Below, in pieces: positions 1 through 9,127 of a stretch of DNA of 20,753 bases. The notes below the pieces were generated by a model. That model had not been told where the DNA came from. It searched no databases and saw only the letters and a program-made list of their open reading frames with translations. The stretch comes from a virus. The translations under genes were made by a program, and so were the position numbers. The stretch is from IMG/VR virus record IMGVR_UViG_3300049735_000130, positions 1-20,753 of that record, one strand, 5' to 3'. Position 1 is the stretch's first letter. Each line of letters begins with the position of its first letter.

Positions 1-3000
1 ATTAAAGCTAAAGAACAAGTTGAAAAAGACTTCAAAGGTGATCCAGATAAAGTTAGTGCCGCTAAGAAAGAAATTGATTTAAAGGCAGGAGTTAATAAAG
101 AACCAGAGCCTACTTCAGTAGAAGAAGTATCTCCAACCTCAAACATTCCTTTGTCTAAAGAAGGCAAGGTACTCGTAGCAATACCAAGAGAAATAGGTTC
201 TGATGCTGTACGTGTAGCATCTGTTAAACCGGGTAGACTTGATGGTGTTGCACAAGTAGATAGACCGGGAATGTCTGCATCAGACTTACTTGGAAAATTT
301 AAAAATAACCCGGATAGGTTTTATCTTGGGTATGTATCTCGCTCGCTCGTAGAAGATGAAGCAACCCTTCGAGCGCTGAAGGCTGATGGGAACAGGGAAA
401 AGCTATTTGAAGTCTTTGAGCCTATTGATGAAGTAAATGCACCAGAAGGCACAGTTAAACCAGAAGTACAGGAAACAAATTCTGCTAATGTTGATCCTTA
501 TGAAATAGGGACGCATGAAATGTTTGACACTACAAAGCTTACAACAGATCAAGAAAACGCTTTTGTGTTTGCATACAAAACTATGACTAATACAAAGACA
601 ACAAAAGCTGAAATAGAAAAGATGTTTTTTGGGGACGGAGAAAACAGACCAACACTAGGTAAATTTCTTAAAGAAGATTTATGGAGATGGACAGAAGATA
701 TACTGTCTAGTGGATGGAAGCAGGAAATAAATGGTGTCAACATACCTCTTGGTCAGAGGGTAAACTTATTAAGAGAGTTGCACGGAATACTTGCAGACGT
801 TGCTCCGGGTGGTATTAAGAAATCAAATGTAGATATTGAAACAAGTGTTAATAGTCTAAGAGATATTTTTTCCAGATCGAGTGCAGAAGAACTAGCAGAT
901 ATGGAGAGAGTTCTTCGCCTCACAACTAAAAATGCAGGGGTATCTCCAAGAATTTTACAAGTTGATAGAGAAGCTGAAACAACAAGCGGTCTTTATAGGA
1001 GATATTCTCGATCAATTATAGATAAAGATACAGGAAAAGCAAAACTAAAGGGTAGATATAATTATCTTGGTTTTACTAAAGTGGGTATGGGGAAAGGTGA
1101 TAACCAAGCAGCTCCGAATATTCCACACACCTCACCATCATTTATCTTTGCACACGAACTAGGTCATTGGGTGTTTCATAATTTATTAGACCCATCTGAT
1201 TTGCAAAAATATTTTAAAGCAGTAGGTCGTCATGTTGATGAAACAGGAAATTTAACGACTGAAGGAAGCGATTTTCTTTTATCTAAAGCTCCCAGATATG
1301 AAAGATACATACAAAAAAATGATGGATTATATAAGCAAAGCACGGGTCAAACCAACTGGAATAAAAGTCCGGGCGAGCATTTTGCTAACCAGTTTGCTCT
1401 GTATCTTCATCATCACCATGACCTTATGATTGTACCAGATAGAGGTCTGTGGGAAAAAGTTTCAAGGCTAGTTCGTTCTCTTTGGGAGAAAATGACAAAC
1501 AAAAATATTCTTGATAAAGAGTTAGAGCCTATCTTTCAGAAAATAATTACAAACAAGGATGAGTTTGAAATTCAAAAGTTTCATCTACCTGCACGTGAAG
1601 TTACCACAGCAGGTGGAAGAACATATCAGTCAAGATATGTTCAATGGCTTGAAAGTTATCGAGGTTTAAAGTTGGCAGTAGAGGACGACAATCCTGCGGG
1701 GATTATAGCTTACGCAGATGAGTTAGCTAATGCAATCAACGGGTCTACGGCAACTGACAGACAAGCAATGATGGCGGCTAGAGCTAAACAAAGATTAGCA
1801 ATGAAAGAGGGTCGTGATCCAGAAGCAGAAGCTTTCAGAGGTTATAAAGGTAGGTTAAGGGTCTTTGATGACAACAAAAACTTAACGGATAAATTACGTT
1901 CGGACTACAGAAAGTTAAAAGAAATGGTAGCACAGGGGACTGTAACAGAGTTTTTACCCGGTGAAGATATGGCAACTACCTCACACAATCCAGAAGTGAT
2001 CGAAGAGTTGAAAGCATTTCTACGATCAGAAGAATTTGACAGCAACATACAAGGGGCAATGGATTTATTTAACGATCAGTTTCTTTATTTAGAAGGTGCT
2101 GACATTCCAGAATATATACCAAGTCAGCAGTTAATTAATCTAAGAAAAGAAAAAAGTATTGGTTCACAGAGAAGAACAATAAGGAAAAAGAAATATCATC
2201 AAAGCATCAAAGCCGCTAGAACCAAAAGGCTTAAAGAAACTTTGTCGATGATGAGGGCTGAAGGTGGATACTATAGTAGAAATATTAGTGACAACCAAAG
2301 AAAAGGAAATTACTCACCTCAAGAAGTTGATCTTGTAACTGCATTGTCAGAATATCCGAAGTATCTCGATGAAGCAGGTGTACCTAATAAGTTTGGAAAA
2401 CAATTAGCGTCTAGAGTTAAGCACCTAGTAGCTACCAAAATTGAACCTATTGATAAATCTGTAGGTGATCCTCTTAGCAATCGCCAGTATACCGAACTCG
2501 ATCAGAACCAACTGATCTTTAGATATGCTACTGCTCTTAATAAGGGAGATCAAGGTATAGCAGATCAAGTTATGTTTGAGTTACAACAACGAAGATTTTA
2601 TAAGAACAACAGTCAAATCATACCAACAACTTCTGACAGAGTTAACAATGCGATAGACGATGAGCTTATGCAGTTATATACAGATAGCGAAGAAATAGGC
2701 ATACCTTCGTCTGCATCATTTAAAGTAAGAAACTTATTGGGTAAGATTACAAATAGAGGAAACGAGTTAACTCTATCCTCAAGAACAGTTGCTCACAGAC
2801 TTATGCTGTTAGGTGCAGAGTTCAATCCACAAACAACAAGCAAATCATTCAATGATTTTAGAACTGATGTAAGAAGGATTGGAGTTAATTTAACAAAGAA
2901 GGAGGATATTTCACAAAGCGTTGAAATGATCGCTCGTAGAGTTTTAACTTCTTCTGCGTTTGGTGAAGAGAAGATGGCATCTATCAGACGGGCAGCAGCT

Positions 3001-6000
3001 GAGTTTGGTTTTGAGCCAGAAGATACTATCGCTAAACTTGCTGTTGATGATTTAGATGCTTCTTCCGATAAGGCAACTCTTAAACAACTCACAAAAGATA
3101 TTGGTGAAAGCTTTGACAGTACGCTCGAAGAAGCATTAACGTCTATTCGATCAGAAATGAGAGAAGCAATTTCCTATGTAATGAATGGGCTTATCTCTAA
3201 GAAGGGTGCTAGAAAAAGATTTCATAATGCTACTGTCTATGGAGATATGTTAGGAACGAGGTCTGGTTTTGATCCAAGTTCTCCAAGCTTACACTTTATG
3301 GACGACATTCCTTCTGAATATGCAAACGACTATGCGAGTGATTTGCTTCGTACACTCAAGCCTTCTACTGTAAGAGGAATAAAATCTTTTACACAAACAG
3401 ACGATATGATCCCTTATTTTGTGGAAAGCTTAGAGGGTGATAATCTATTTGGTAATGGTATCAATGTTACAAACAGTCCTAATAATAATATAAAGAATAG
3501 CAAAGAAACTATTTTAGCAACTATCCCAGACAACTTTAAAGAATATGGTGAAGAGTTATTAGACGATTTAATTAATTTGCGGGATGGCATTAAATCAATG
3601 AGAGCGTTTGATAGGGCAGAACCAACAGACATTGCTCTTCAATATGATAAGGAAAAGGCTATCCTTGCTGACTTGCAAAGGATAGGTGCTACAAATCTAC
3701 CAACTTCGAGAGTTGTTTTTATTAAGGACAACAACCCTATAAATATGAATAAACGTATGGCAGGTAAAGACCCAAGCATCGTAGCCGTTATGGATGCTAT
3801 CGCTTCAAATACTACAAGAGCTATTGACAAAGACCTTATAGGTACATTCACACCAGAAGAAGCATACTCTATTTTTGTAGAGAAAGCAGGTGGTGGAATG
3901 AAGCTGAAGGAAGCTTTGAAAAAGGCAGGTTATACTTCACTTTCTGTAGGTAATAAAAAATCTATGATCGACCCTTTAAACATAAAGGATATAAGAAGTA
4001 GAGATTTTGTTGATGAGAAGTTCAACATGGGTGTTGTCCCGGCACCATCTGATCCAGTCCCATACCTCATAAAAGCTATGTCTACAGACAATGACACAGG
4101 AGCGGATGCGTTTATCCAAGTCGCAAGTGCTGCAGAACAAAGTGGTATACCTTCTAAAGTTGTAAATGTTTTAGATAAAGTGAGAAGAAAGAAAAATATC
4201 ACAAGCGCAGAAGGTGCTGAAATTAGAAAGGCATCTAAGTGGTCGCTCACAAAAACAAATGCACAGGTGATGAGACAGAATGGGATGCACCATTCTGCTA
4301 ACTTCTACGAGCCATCGAACGGAGATGCAGGTCACTTCGAGAGAGTGAACGCTCGAATGGGTAACTTCATATTGCCGTTAACACGTATGCTAAAAACTCT
4401 ACCCGATAGCCCAACTGCATTAGGTAGATGGTTAAATGATGGCTTGATCCAAATGTATGATGCCGCAATAGGAAGAGAAACAGGAACAAGAGCAGCACAA
4501 GAACTTTCTCTTGTAAATGTTGATGGCAACAGAAGGTCTATGCAACCAATGTCTAATCAAAGAATAGCTGCTGCGTTGAGAAACAAAGCAAAGATTAACA
4601 CCTTAAAGCCAGAGGAGAAGAAGGTCTTTGATTACGTTCGGTCTTACCTAGAAAATGCTATGGTTAGAATGAAAGAAAGTGGAATGGAAGTCGGTCACAT
4701 CCGAGAAGATTATTTCCCACAAATATGGAGAAAGGACTTAATAGAAAAAAACTACGACATGTTTGTGCGAATGATGACCCGATATTTTCAAGCTGAAACC
4801 GAACTTACTTCAAATCGTACAAAGATTTTAGGTCAAGACGATGCAAGAAAAATCGCAGAAAGAGTTGCAAATAAATTAATTGACAACGATGGTATCATGC
4901 CAGATGCCAAACATTTTGCTGATCCAAATAAAATGTCTGTCACAGGTAAAGACGATCATACAGACTTTCAAAGATTAATACGACTAGATCAAGGTGGATT
5001 AAAAGCTTTTGTTGATCCACTCAGACCGAACGATAACTTAGGTCAGTTCCTTGAGAATGATCTCATGGTTGCGATGACTAAGTATAGTGATAACTTGGAA
5101 CATCGCTTAGACATAACAAACAAATTTGGTGTTGGTGGTTTCGGTTTCTACGATTACCTAGCCGTACATGATGGTAAGCAAGATGCAATCAGCAGACTTT
5201 TATCCGGGGATAAGGTTCTTAAAAAGAATTATAAAAACTTTTTGAACTTGACGAAGGGTGTTGAGGAAGCACCAGAAGCCGTTGTCGCTACGTTCTCTGC
5301 TGATATTTTTAAAGCACCATTTCCTAACAAAGAAGCTACTCATACTCTTGTGAACGAACTTGTTTCTGATGCACAGAAAGGTGCATCTGTGTCACAGTTA
5401 AAACATAAAATTATGAATAGCTTGAACCTACAGAATGAACCTTCGCTTTCTGCAAAGAAAATGCACAAGAACTTTCAGTACAGAGCGGAAGCCATAGCGA
5501 ACGCTCTCCACGAAACAAAAGGTTTTCAAACTGAAATGTCGAGAGATGATTTAGCTTTCGCTGACGGGATGATGAACACCACCATTAGAAAACCAATCGA
5601 CGGATCAAATGGTCTATATAATTTAAAGACAGCAAGTAAACATTTGCGATCCTTTAATGCTGTAACCTTGCTTGGTTTCACAACTTTAACCTCTTTAGGT
5701 GATTTGGTTTTACCTCTAGTAAGAAGTGGAGACTTCGGTTCGTATAGAAGGGCAATTACTAAGATGATGGAAAACCCTGTATCGGGTAGTGCGTATAGGG
5801 ACATGATAAGAAACATAGGTGCAGCGACAGAGAATGTTGTCCATGATCGAATGACTAAAGCCTTTGGTGTAGACAATACGAAGTTCACATCTGGTTTCTT
5901 TACAGCTACGTTACTTACAAACTGGACTGATATGATGAGAGATGTGAGTGCAGCTGTAGGCTTCGAGCATTTTAAAGCTCAACAGAAATTAGCTCTGGAT

Positions 6001-6855
6001 TTCCCCGGCACAAAAGCAGGAAGGTTAGCCAAGAGACAACTCGAAGCGTATGGACTAAAGAGGTTCTACGAGGACAGCACGTTAAACATCGATTACATCA
6101 TGGAAACGAACGGATCAGCTAAACCTCACGATGAATATTATACTTTGTCTGCTGCTGTCCATCGCTTTGCAAACCAAACAATCTTTACGCCTAATCAAAA
6201 CGATCAGCCGTTGTGGGCGCAAACTCCAACTGGACAGATTATCTTCCAACTTAAATCATTCCCATTAATGATGACACGATTAGGAAGAGATGTTTTCCAA
6301 AAGGCTAGGAAGAACCCAGATGGTGACAGAGATTTACGACCACTTCTTTATTTTGCGGGTGCTGCCCCTGCTTTTGGTGCTGTTACTACAGGCACGAAAG
6401 ACATTATTCAGTCGAGGGGTGGTGAAGATAATAGGCAAATGCAACTCAGAGATCGTGCGATGTCATCGAAGTCAGAACTTTTTGCTGAACTTGGTATGAC
6501 ACAAAGGCAAGATATAATCGCAGGTTGGTATTTAGATGGGCTTCTTACAATGGGTGGTCTTGGTCTAATTGGTCAGCTTTTCTACGATAGTGCATCTCAG
6601 ATTGACAATGGTGATTATGGTGCATGGAGAATTATGGAACTATTCGCCGGACCGAGTATGGGTATTGCAAGAGATGCCATAGCCGTAGGTGCGGGTGCAA
6701 TGGAGTATGGCTACGATGCACTTGGTGGTGAAACAACCAATGCAAAAGAAAGACAAATGTGGCGTGAGATCACAGGTCGAGTACCGATTGGAGGTCAGAT
6801 CACAGGTGTCAAGGAATACTTTGTAGATAAAATCGCAGGTGAAAGAGAAGGCTAA
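1..6855 (+). CDS. Giant phage polyvalent/internal virion-type protein with HExxH peptidase motif (5' end outside window)
   Basis: The frame is open from the first base, so the protein starts upstream of the window; 2284 residues are visible. Counting codons from base 1, a zinc-metallopeptidase motif HELGH lies at about 385-389, inside a hydrophobic context (FIFAHELGHWVFHNLL). A Glu at about 459 (SPGEHFANQFALYL) is well placed as third zinc ligand, as in gluzincins. The long middle is charged and mostly helical, without a motif I can name. The last 250 residues carry glycine-rich hydrophobic stretches (LLYFAGAAPAFGAV, GLLTMGGLGLIGQLF, the region near AIAVGAGAMEYGY) and the segment IIFQLKSFPLMMTRLGR, a type I recall from large phage polyvalent proteins. 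Such proteins are usually packaged and ejected with DNA; peptidase plus possible membrane-inserting C-terminus fits that, by inference. Its stop overlaps the next start (TAATG). Exact family unproven. Confidence 0.85.
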   Translation: MKAKEQVEKDFKGDPDKVSAAKKEIDLKAGVNKEPEPTSVEEVSPTSNIPLSKEGKVLVAIPREIGSDAVRVASVKPGRLDGVAQVDRPGMSASDLLGKFKNNPDRFYLGYVSRSLVEDEATLRALKADGNREKLFEVFEPIDEVNAPEGTVKPEVQETNSANVDPYEIGTHEMFDTTKLTTDQENAFVFAYKTMTNTKTTKAEIEKMFFGDGENRPTLGKFLKEDLWRWTEDILSSGWKQEINGVNIPLGQRVNLLRELHGILADVAPGGIKKSNVDIETSVNSLRDIFSRSSAEELADMERVLRLTTKNAGVSPRILQVDREAETTSGLYRRYSRSIIDKDTGKAKLKGRYNYLGFTKVGMGKGDNQAAPNIPHTSPSFIFAHELGHWVFHNLLDPSDLQKYFKAVGRHVDETGNLTTEGSDFLLSKAPRYERYIQKNDGLYKQSTGQTNWNKSPGEHFANQFALYLHHHHDLMIVPDRGLWEKVSRLVRSLWEKMTNKNILDKELEPIFQKIITNKDEFEIQKFHLPAREVTTAGGRTYQSRYVQWLESYRGLKLAVEDDNPAGIIAYADELANAINGSTATDRQAMMAARAKQRLAMKEGRDPEAEAFRGYKGRLRVFDDNKNLTDKLRSDYRKLKEMVAQGTVTEFLPGEDMATTSHNPEVIEELKAFLRSEEFDSNIQGAMDLFNDQFLYLEGADIPEYIPSQQLINLRKEKSIGSQRRTIRKKKYHQSIKAARTKRLKETLSMMRAEGGYYSRNISDNQRKGNYSPQEVDLVTALSEYPKYLDEAGVPNKFGKQLASRVKHLVATKIEPIDKSVGDPLSNRQYTELDQNQLIFRYATALNKGDQGIADQVMFELQQRRFYKNNSQIIPTTSDRVNNAIDDELMQLYTDSEEIGIPSSASFKVRNLLGKITNRGNELTLSSRTVAHRLMLLGAEFNPQTTSKSFNDFRTDVRRIGVNLTKKEDISQSVEMIARRVLTSSAFGEEKMASIRRAAAEFGFEPEDTIAKLAVDDLDASSDKATLKQLTKDIGESFDSTLEEALTSIRSEMREAISYVMNGLISKKGARKRFHNATVYGDMLGTRSGFDPSSPSLHFMDDIPSEYANDYASDLLRTLKPSTVRGIKSFTQTDDMIPYFVESLEGDNLFGNGINVTNSPNNNIKNSKETILATIPDNFKEYGEELLDDLINLRDGIKSMRAFDRAEPTDIALQYDKEKAILADLQRIGATNLPTSRVVFIKDNNPINMNKRMAGKDPSIVAVMDAIASNTTRAIDKDLIGTFTPEEAYSIFVEKAGGGMKLKEALKKAGYTSLSVGNKKSMIDPLNIKDIRSRDFVDEKFNMGVVPAPSDPVPYLIKAMSTDNDTGADAFIQVASAAEQSGIPSKVVNVLDKVRRKKNITSAEGAEIRKASKWSLTKTNAQVMRQNGMHHSANFYEPSNGDAGHFERVNARMGNFILPLTRMLKTLPDSPTALGRWLNDGLIQMYDAAIGRETGTRAAQELSLVNVDGNRRSMQPMSNQRIAAALRNKAKINTLKPEEKKVFDYVRSYLENAMVRMKESGMEVGHIREDYFPQIWRKDLIEKNYDMFVRMMTRYFQAETELTSNRTKILGQDDARKIAERVANKLIDNDGIMPDAKHFADPNKMSVTGKDDHTDFQRLIRLDQGGLKAFVDPLRPNDNLGQFLENDLMVAMTKYSDNLEHRLDITNKFGVGGFGFYDYLAVHDGKQDAISRLLSGDKVLKKNYKNFLNLTKGVEEAPEAVVATFSADIFKAPFPNKEATHTLVNELVSDAQKGASVSQLKHKIMNSLNLQNEPSLSAKKMHKNFQYRAEAIANALHETKGFQTEMSRDDLAFADGMMNTTIRKPIDGSNGLYNLKTASKHLRSFNAVTLLGFTTLTSLGDLVLPLVRSGDFGSYRRAITKMMENPVSGSAYRDMIRNIGAATENVVHDRMTKAFGVDNTKFTSGFFTATLLTNWTDMMRDVSAAVGFEHFKAQQKLALDFPGTKAGRLAKRQLEAYGLKRFYEDSTLNIDYIMETNGSAKPHDEYYTLSAAVHRFANQTIFTPNQNDQPLWAQTPTGQIIFQLKSFPLMMTRLGRDVFQKARKNPDGDRDLRPLLYFAGAAPAFGAVTTGTKDIIQSRGGEDNRQMQLRDRAMSSKSELFAELGMTQRQDIIAGWYLDGLLTMGGLGLIGQLFYDSASQIDNGDYGAWRIMELFAGPSMGIARDAIAVGAGAMEYGYDALGGETTNAKERQMWREITGRVPIGGQITGVKEYFVDKIAGEREG

Positions 6856-7124
6856 TGGCAAAACCTAAAGCCAAAACAAAAAGTAAAAAGGCAAAGATGC
6901 CATGCAACAAACCCAAGCGTGAAGTAAAAGGTAAGAAAAAGTTTGTCGTAAAGGCGTGTGCTAATGGCAAGGAAAAAATTATCCGTTTCGGGGATGCAAA
7001 CATGACAATTAAGAAAGGTACGCCATCCCGAAAGAAAAGTTATTGTGCTAGATCGGGCGGAATAAAAGGGAAGTCAAACAAACTATCGGCTAATTATTGG
7101 TCGCGCAGAGCATGGAACTGTTAA
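6855..7124 (+). CDS. Small basic Cys-containing phage protein
   Basis: An 89-residue, strongly basic protein whose start overlaps the stop of the giant virion gene (TAATG), so translation is probably coupled. The N-terminal 30 residues are Lys-rich. The core KFVVKACANGKEKIIRFGD followed by an SRKKSYCARSGG-type segment and an aromatic end (NYWSRRAWNC) resembles a small conserved protein I recall from marine podovirus genomes, where it also sits beside structural genes. Its function is unknown to me. Cys residues at about 17, 36, 68 and 89 might bind metal, but the spacing matches no known finger. Charge and position suggest a nucleic-acid-binding or packaged virion component; this is inference. 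Confidence 0.8.
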   Translation: MAKPKAKTKSKKAKMPCNKPKREVKGKKKFVVKACANGKEKIIRFGDANMTIKKGTPSRKKSYCARSGGIKGKSNKLSANYWSRRAWNC

Positions 7125-7136
7125 AGGAGAAAATAT

Positions 7137-7247
7137 ATGCCTACTGTTGGAAATAAAAAATATCCATACACAAAGTCTGGAATGAAAGCCGCTAAGAAAG
7201 CTGCAAAGAAAACTGGTAAGCCTATGAAAAAGAAGAAGGGTTACTAA
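7137..7247 (+). CDS. 36-residue Lys-rich phage protein
   Basis: ATG preceded by AAAGGAGA at 7123-7130, a near-perfect ribosome-binding site six bases upstream. The protein begins MPTVGNKKYPYTKSGMKAAK and ends in a Lys run with GY. About 14 of its 36 residues are Lys. The stop overlaps the next start (TAATG). Its opening is like short proteins I remember from marine phage structural regions, but I can give no function. The strong Shine-Dalgarno, the coupling on its right side and the similar composition of its neighbours make it a real gene despite its size. Confidence 0.65.
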   Translation: MPTVGNKKYPYTKSGMKAAKKAAKKTGKPMKKKKGY

Positions 7248-7375
7248 TGAGCCTGTATAGGAATATTAACAAGCGAAAAAAAGCGGGGACATCTCGAAGT
7301 AAAGCGAAGTCAACGATCTCTCCAAAGGCTTATGAAAACATGAAGAAAGGTTTTCCTAAGAAGAAGAAGCGTTAG
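7247..7375 (+). CDS. 42-residue Lys/Arg-rich phage protein
   Basis: Starts on the last base of the preceding stop codon (TAATG). The product begins MSLYRNINKRKKAGTSRSKA and ends FPKKKKR. It is the third consecutive tiny basic protein downstream of the giant virion gene. The SLYxNIxxKRKxxAGxS pattern reminds me of a family of very short phage proteins near structural genes; function unknown. Its 3' end overlaps by four bases the 3' end of the convergent methyltransferase gene, so there is no room for a separate terminator between the two converging transcription units. Confidence 0.65.
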   Translation: MSLYRNINKRKKAGTSRSKAKSTISPKAYENMKKGFPKKKKR

Positions 7376-8520
7376 GCTGCCATACCTTTTATTATGTGGG
7401 CGATTACATCTACAGTAAATCCATTTCCAATCATCTTATATCTCTGAGAATTTGATACGTGATTGGTATAATTATCTGGCAGGGTTTGTAATCGTTCACA
7501 TTCTAAACAGGTTAGTTTTCTCCAATGAAGCTTGTCAACACTATCCCATTCGTGGCGATCGTACGATCCTCTTCCACCCGATCGAACAGTCTTAGACTTA
7601 TCTCGTATAGGGGAAGTGACAAGCATGTTTCCACTTCCTGCTTTGCCACCAGATTGTGATGTTAAAGTTATACCTTTACCATCTCTGCTGTAAATTCTAT
7701 TACCTTGCCCACCATCATTGATCGTAGCAACTCTTACAGGTTTTTCGCAAATTACCTTTGGTTCTCTGTGACCTCCTTGCATCGTAGTCAATGCAGGTGA
7801 TTTACCTGTTCTTCCATACACTCTTTTAATAATATCAAAGCCATTAACATCGGCTTCTGCTACTAGATGACAACCATCATTTAAGTTTTGAGCAAAAGAA
7901 AATACTAGCTGACGATCTCTTTTATTAAAGTATTTAGATATACTTCCCCCTTTAAAATAATTTGCATCCAAACAATAAGACTTGTCTCTATCTGTGTCGG
8001 CATCTTCAAGAATGTCAGACAACAATATGCCTAAGTCTTGTGGTGGATTAAAAGGGATGTTCGTCCAATATAAACGATTACGATTTTGAGCAGAAAGTAG
8101 AGCAGAGTTAATCAGAGTAGGCTCGCCTACGTCCATATACTTTGTAATTATATCCTTGCTCTCCTGCTTCATACGTACGTTTTCCAGCAAAACATATTTT
8201 GGTTTTACTTTGTCTACGATCCGCACGAACTCAAAGAATAATTTAGACCGGGGATCATCAAAGTTTAATTGCTTCCCGGCTAAACTAAATCCTTGACATG
8301 GTGAACCACCAACAACAACATCTATCTTTGGGAGACTGTCTAACTTAGGAATGATTTGGGTAACATCGCCTAAATAATCTATGTCATTCCAATTAGCTTT
8401 CGATACCTTTTGGGCATACGGATCAATCTCTGAAGAGAAGTATTTAGTTACAGGTATCCCGGCTCTTTCACATGCAACTCTATACATGGAGCAACCATCA
8501 AACAAACTTAAATGTATCAA
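7372..8520 (-). CDS. C5-cytosine DNA methyltransferase
   Basis: A 382-residue S-adenosylmethionine-dependent DNA (cytosine-5) methyltransferase. Visible motifs: I, LSLFDGCS at 4-11 (SAM binding); IV, GGSPCQGFSL at 71-80 with catalytic Cys75; VI, ENV at 113-115; VIII, QNRNRLYW at 145-152; the target-recognition segment about 160-330; IX, RKLTCLECERLQTLP; X, IGNGFTVDVIAHII near 364-377. Motif I lies at residue 4, which forces the TTG start at 8520, three bases after the upstream stop. The order of segments around motifs I and VIII resembles phage/Dnmt3-like enzymes. It is the last gene of the leftward early operon. No cognate restriction endonuclease is adjacent, so I read it as an orphan enzyme for self-protection or marking. 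Target sequence cannot be read from the protein. Confidence 0.96.
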   Translation of the reverse strand: MIHLSLFDGCSMYRVACERAGIPVTKYFSSEIDPYAQKVSKANWNDIDYLGDVTQIIPKLDSLPKIDVVVGGSPCQGFSLAGKQLNFDDPRSKLFFEFVRIVDKVKPKYVLLENVRMKQESKDIITKYMDVGEPTLINSALLSAQNRNRLYWTNIPFNPPQDLGILLSDILEDADTDRDKSYCLDANYFKGGSISKYFNKRDRQLVFSFAQNLNDGCHLVAEADVNGFDIIKRVYGRTGKSPALTTMQGGHREPKVICEKPVRVATINDGGQGNRIYSRDGKGITLTSQSGGKAGSGNMLVTSPIRDKSKTVRSGGRGSYDRHEWDSVDKLHWRKLTCLECERLQTLPDNYTNHVSNSQRYKMIGNGFTVDVIAHIIKGMAA

Positions 8521-8523
8521 ATG

Positions 8524-8850
8524 TTATTTATCCTGCACTCTTGATAATGCTGATCCGATAGCCGTATATCCACCCTTATCGACCCAACTATCCTTGTGAT
8601 CCAATGTGGTGAGCAGACGACAGGACTTTACCCAGTCCATCATCAAAGCCACATGTGCAGGTGTGATTTTACCATGCGTCTCGAAAGCATTTTTTGCGAT
8701 TACGTTCCAACCTTGAGCGATGGCAGCATGATTAATGAGTACGTTGCCATAGTCTTTCGCTCGTGTTCCATGAACAAGGTCAACTGCTTCATCTAATGTT
8801 TCCTTCATTAGATTATTTATTTTTTCAATGCTGTCGTCGTAGTCATACAT
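8524..8850 (-). CDS. DUF6378-like phage protein
   Basis: A 108-residue protein with the pattern R-x-K-DYG-N...NHAAIAQGWNV, then ITPAHVALMMDWVKSCRLL and HKDSWVDKGGYTAIGSAL. That order (a DYG/N segment, an 'it..dVAlmm..lK..R' helix, then a 'hkDSwvD..GYaa.a' helix) is characteristic of the DUF6378 family of small all-helical phage proteins. A relation to MazG-like all-alpha NTP pyrophosphohydrolases is possible but is my inference. It overlaps the upstream gene by eight bases and ends three bases before the methyltransferase start, so the two are co-translated parts of one operon. Confidence 0.75.
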   Translation of the reverse strand: MYDYDDSIEKINNLMKETLDEAVDLVHGTRAKDYGNVLINHAAIAQGWNVIAKNAFETHGKITPAHVALMMDWVKSCRLLTTLDHKDSWVDKGGYTAIGSALSRVQDK

Positions 8851-9124
8851 TGGACAAGCTCGCTAAGTTGTCATCGTTGACTGCACGAATTTCGAGCATT
8901 GTGTGTTTGCACTTGAGATCGACAAGCCGTTCTTTTTCAAATTTTAATTTGAGCTTTGCTTTATGAAAGTCGTCTGGATTTTTATTATCCAACTTCTCTT
9001 CTTTCATTTCTTTGATGCGACCTTGAATACTATCAATGTCTGCTTCCTTACGAATGATCGCCATGCGAACCTCCGCAAGTTCCATAAGATTACTTTTCTT
9101 AGCTTCTGTAATATCTTCGTTCAT
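8843..9124 (-). CDS. Coiled-coil hypothetical protein
   Basis: A 93-residue, highly charged protein that should be almost entirely helical: residues about 5-75 show heptad-like hydrophobic spacing (LMELAEVRMAIIRKEADI, then repeated Lys/Glu stretches). No catalytic or DNA-binding motif is visible and I do not recognise a family. It starts three bases after the stop of the nuclease gene and overlaps the next gene by eight bases, so it is a co-transcribed member of the leftward recombination operon. It may be a structural or accessory subunit of a neighbouring enzyme, which is speculation. Confidence 0.7.
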   Translation of the reverse strand: MNEDITEAKKSNLMELAEVRMAIIRKEADIDSIQGRIKEMKEEKLDNKNPDDFHKAKLKLKFEKERLVDLKCKHTMLEIRAVNDDNLASLSNV

Positions 9125-9127
9125 ATT

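Noticed and set aside
1-6855. N4-type virion RNA polymerase in the giant protein
   Set aside because: I could not find the TxxGR or other polymerase motifs in a convincing order; only size and virion association would fit.
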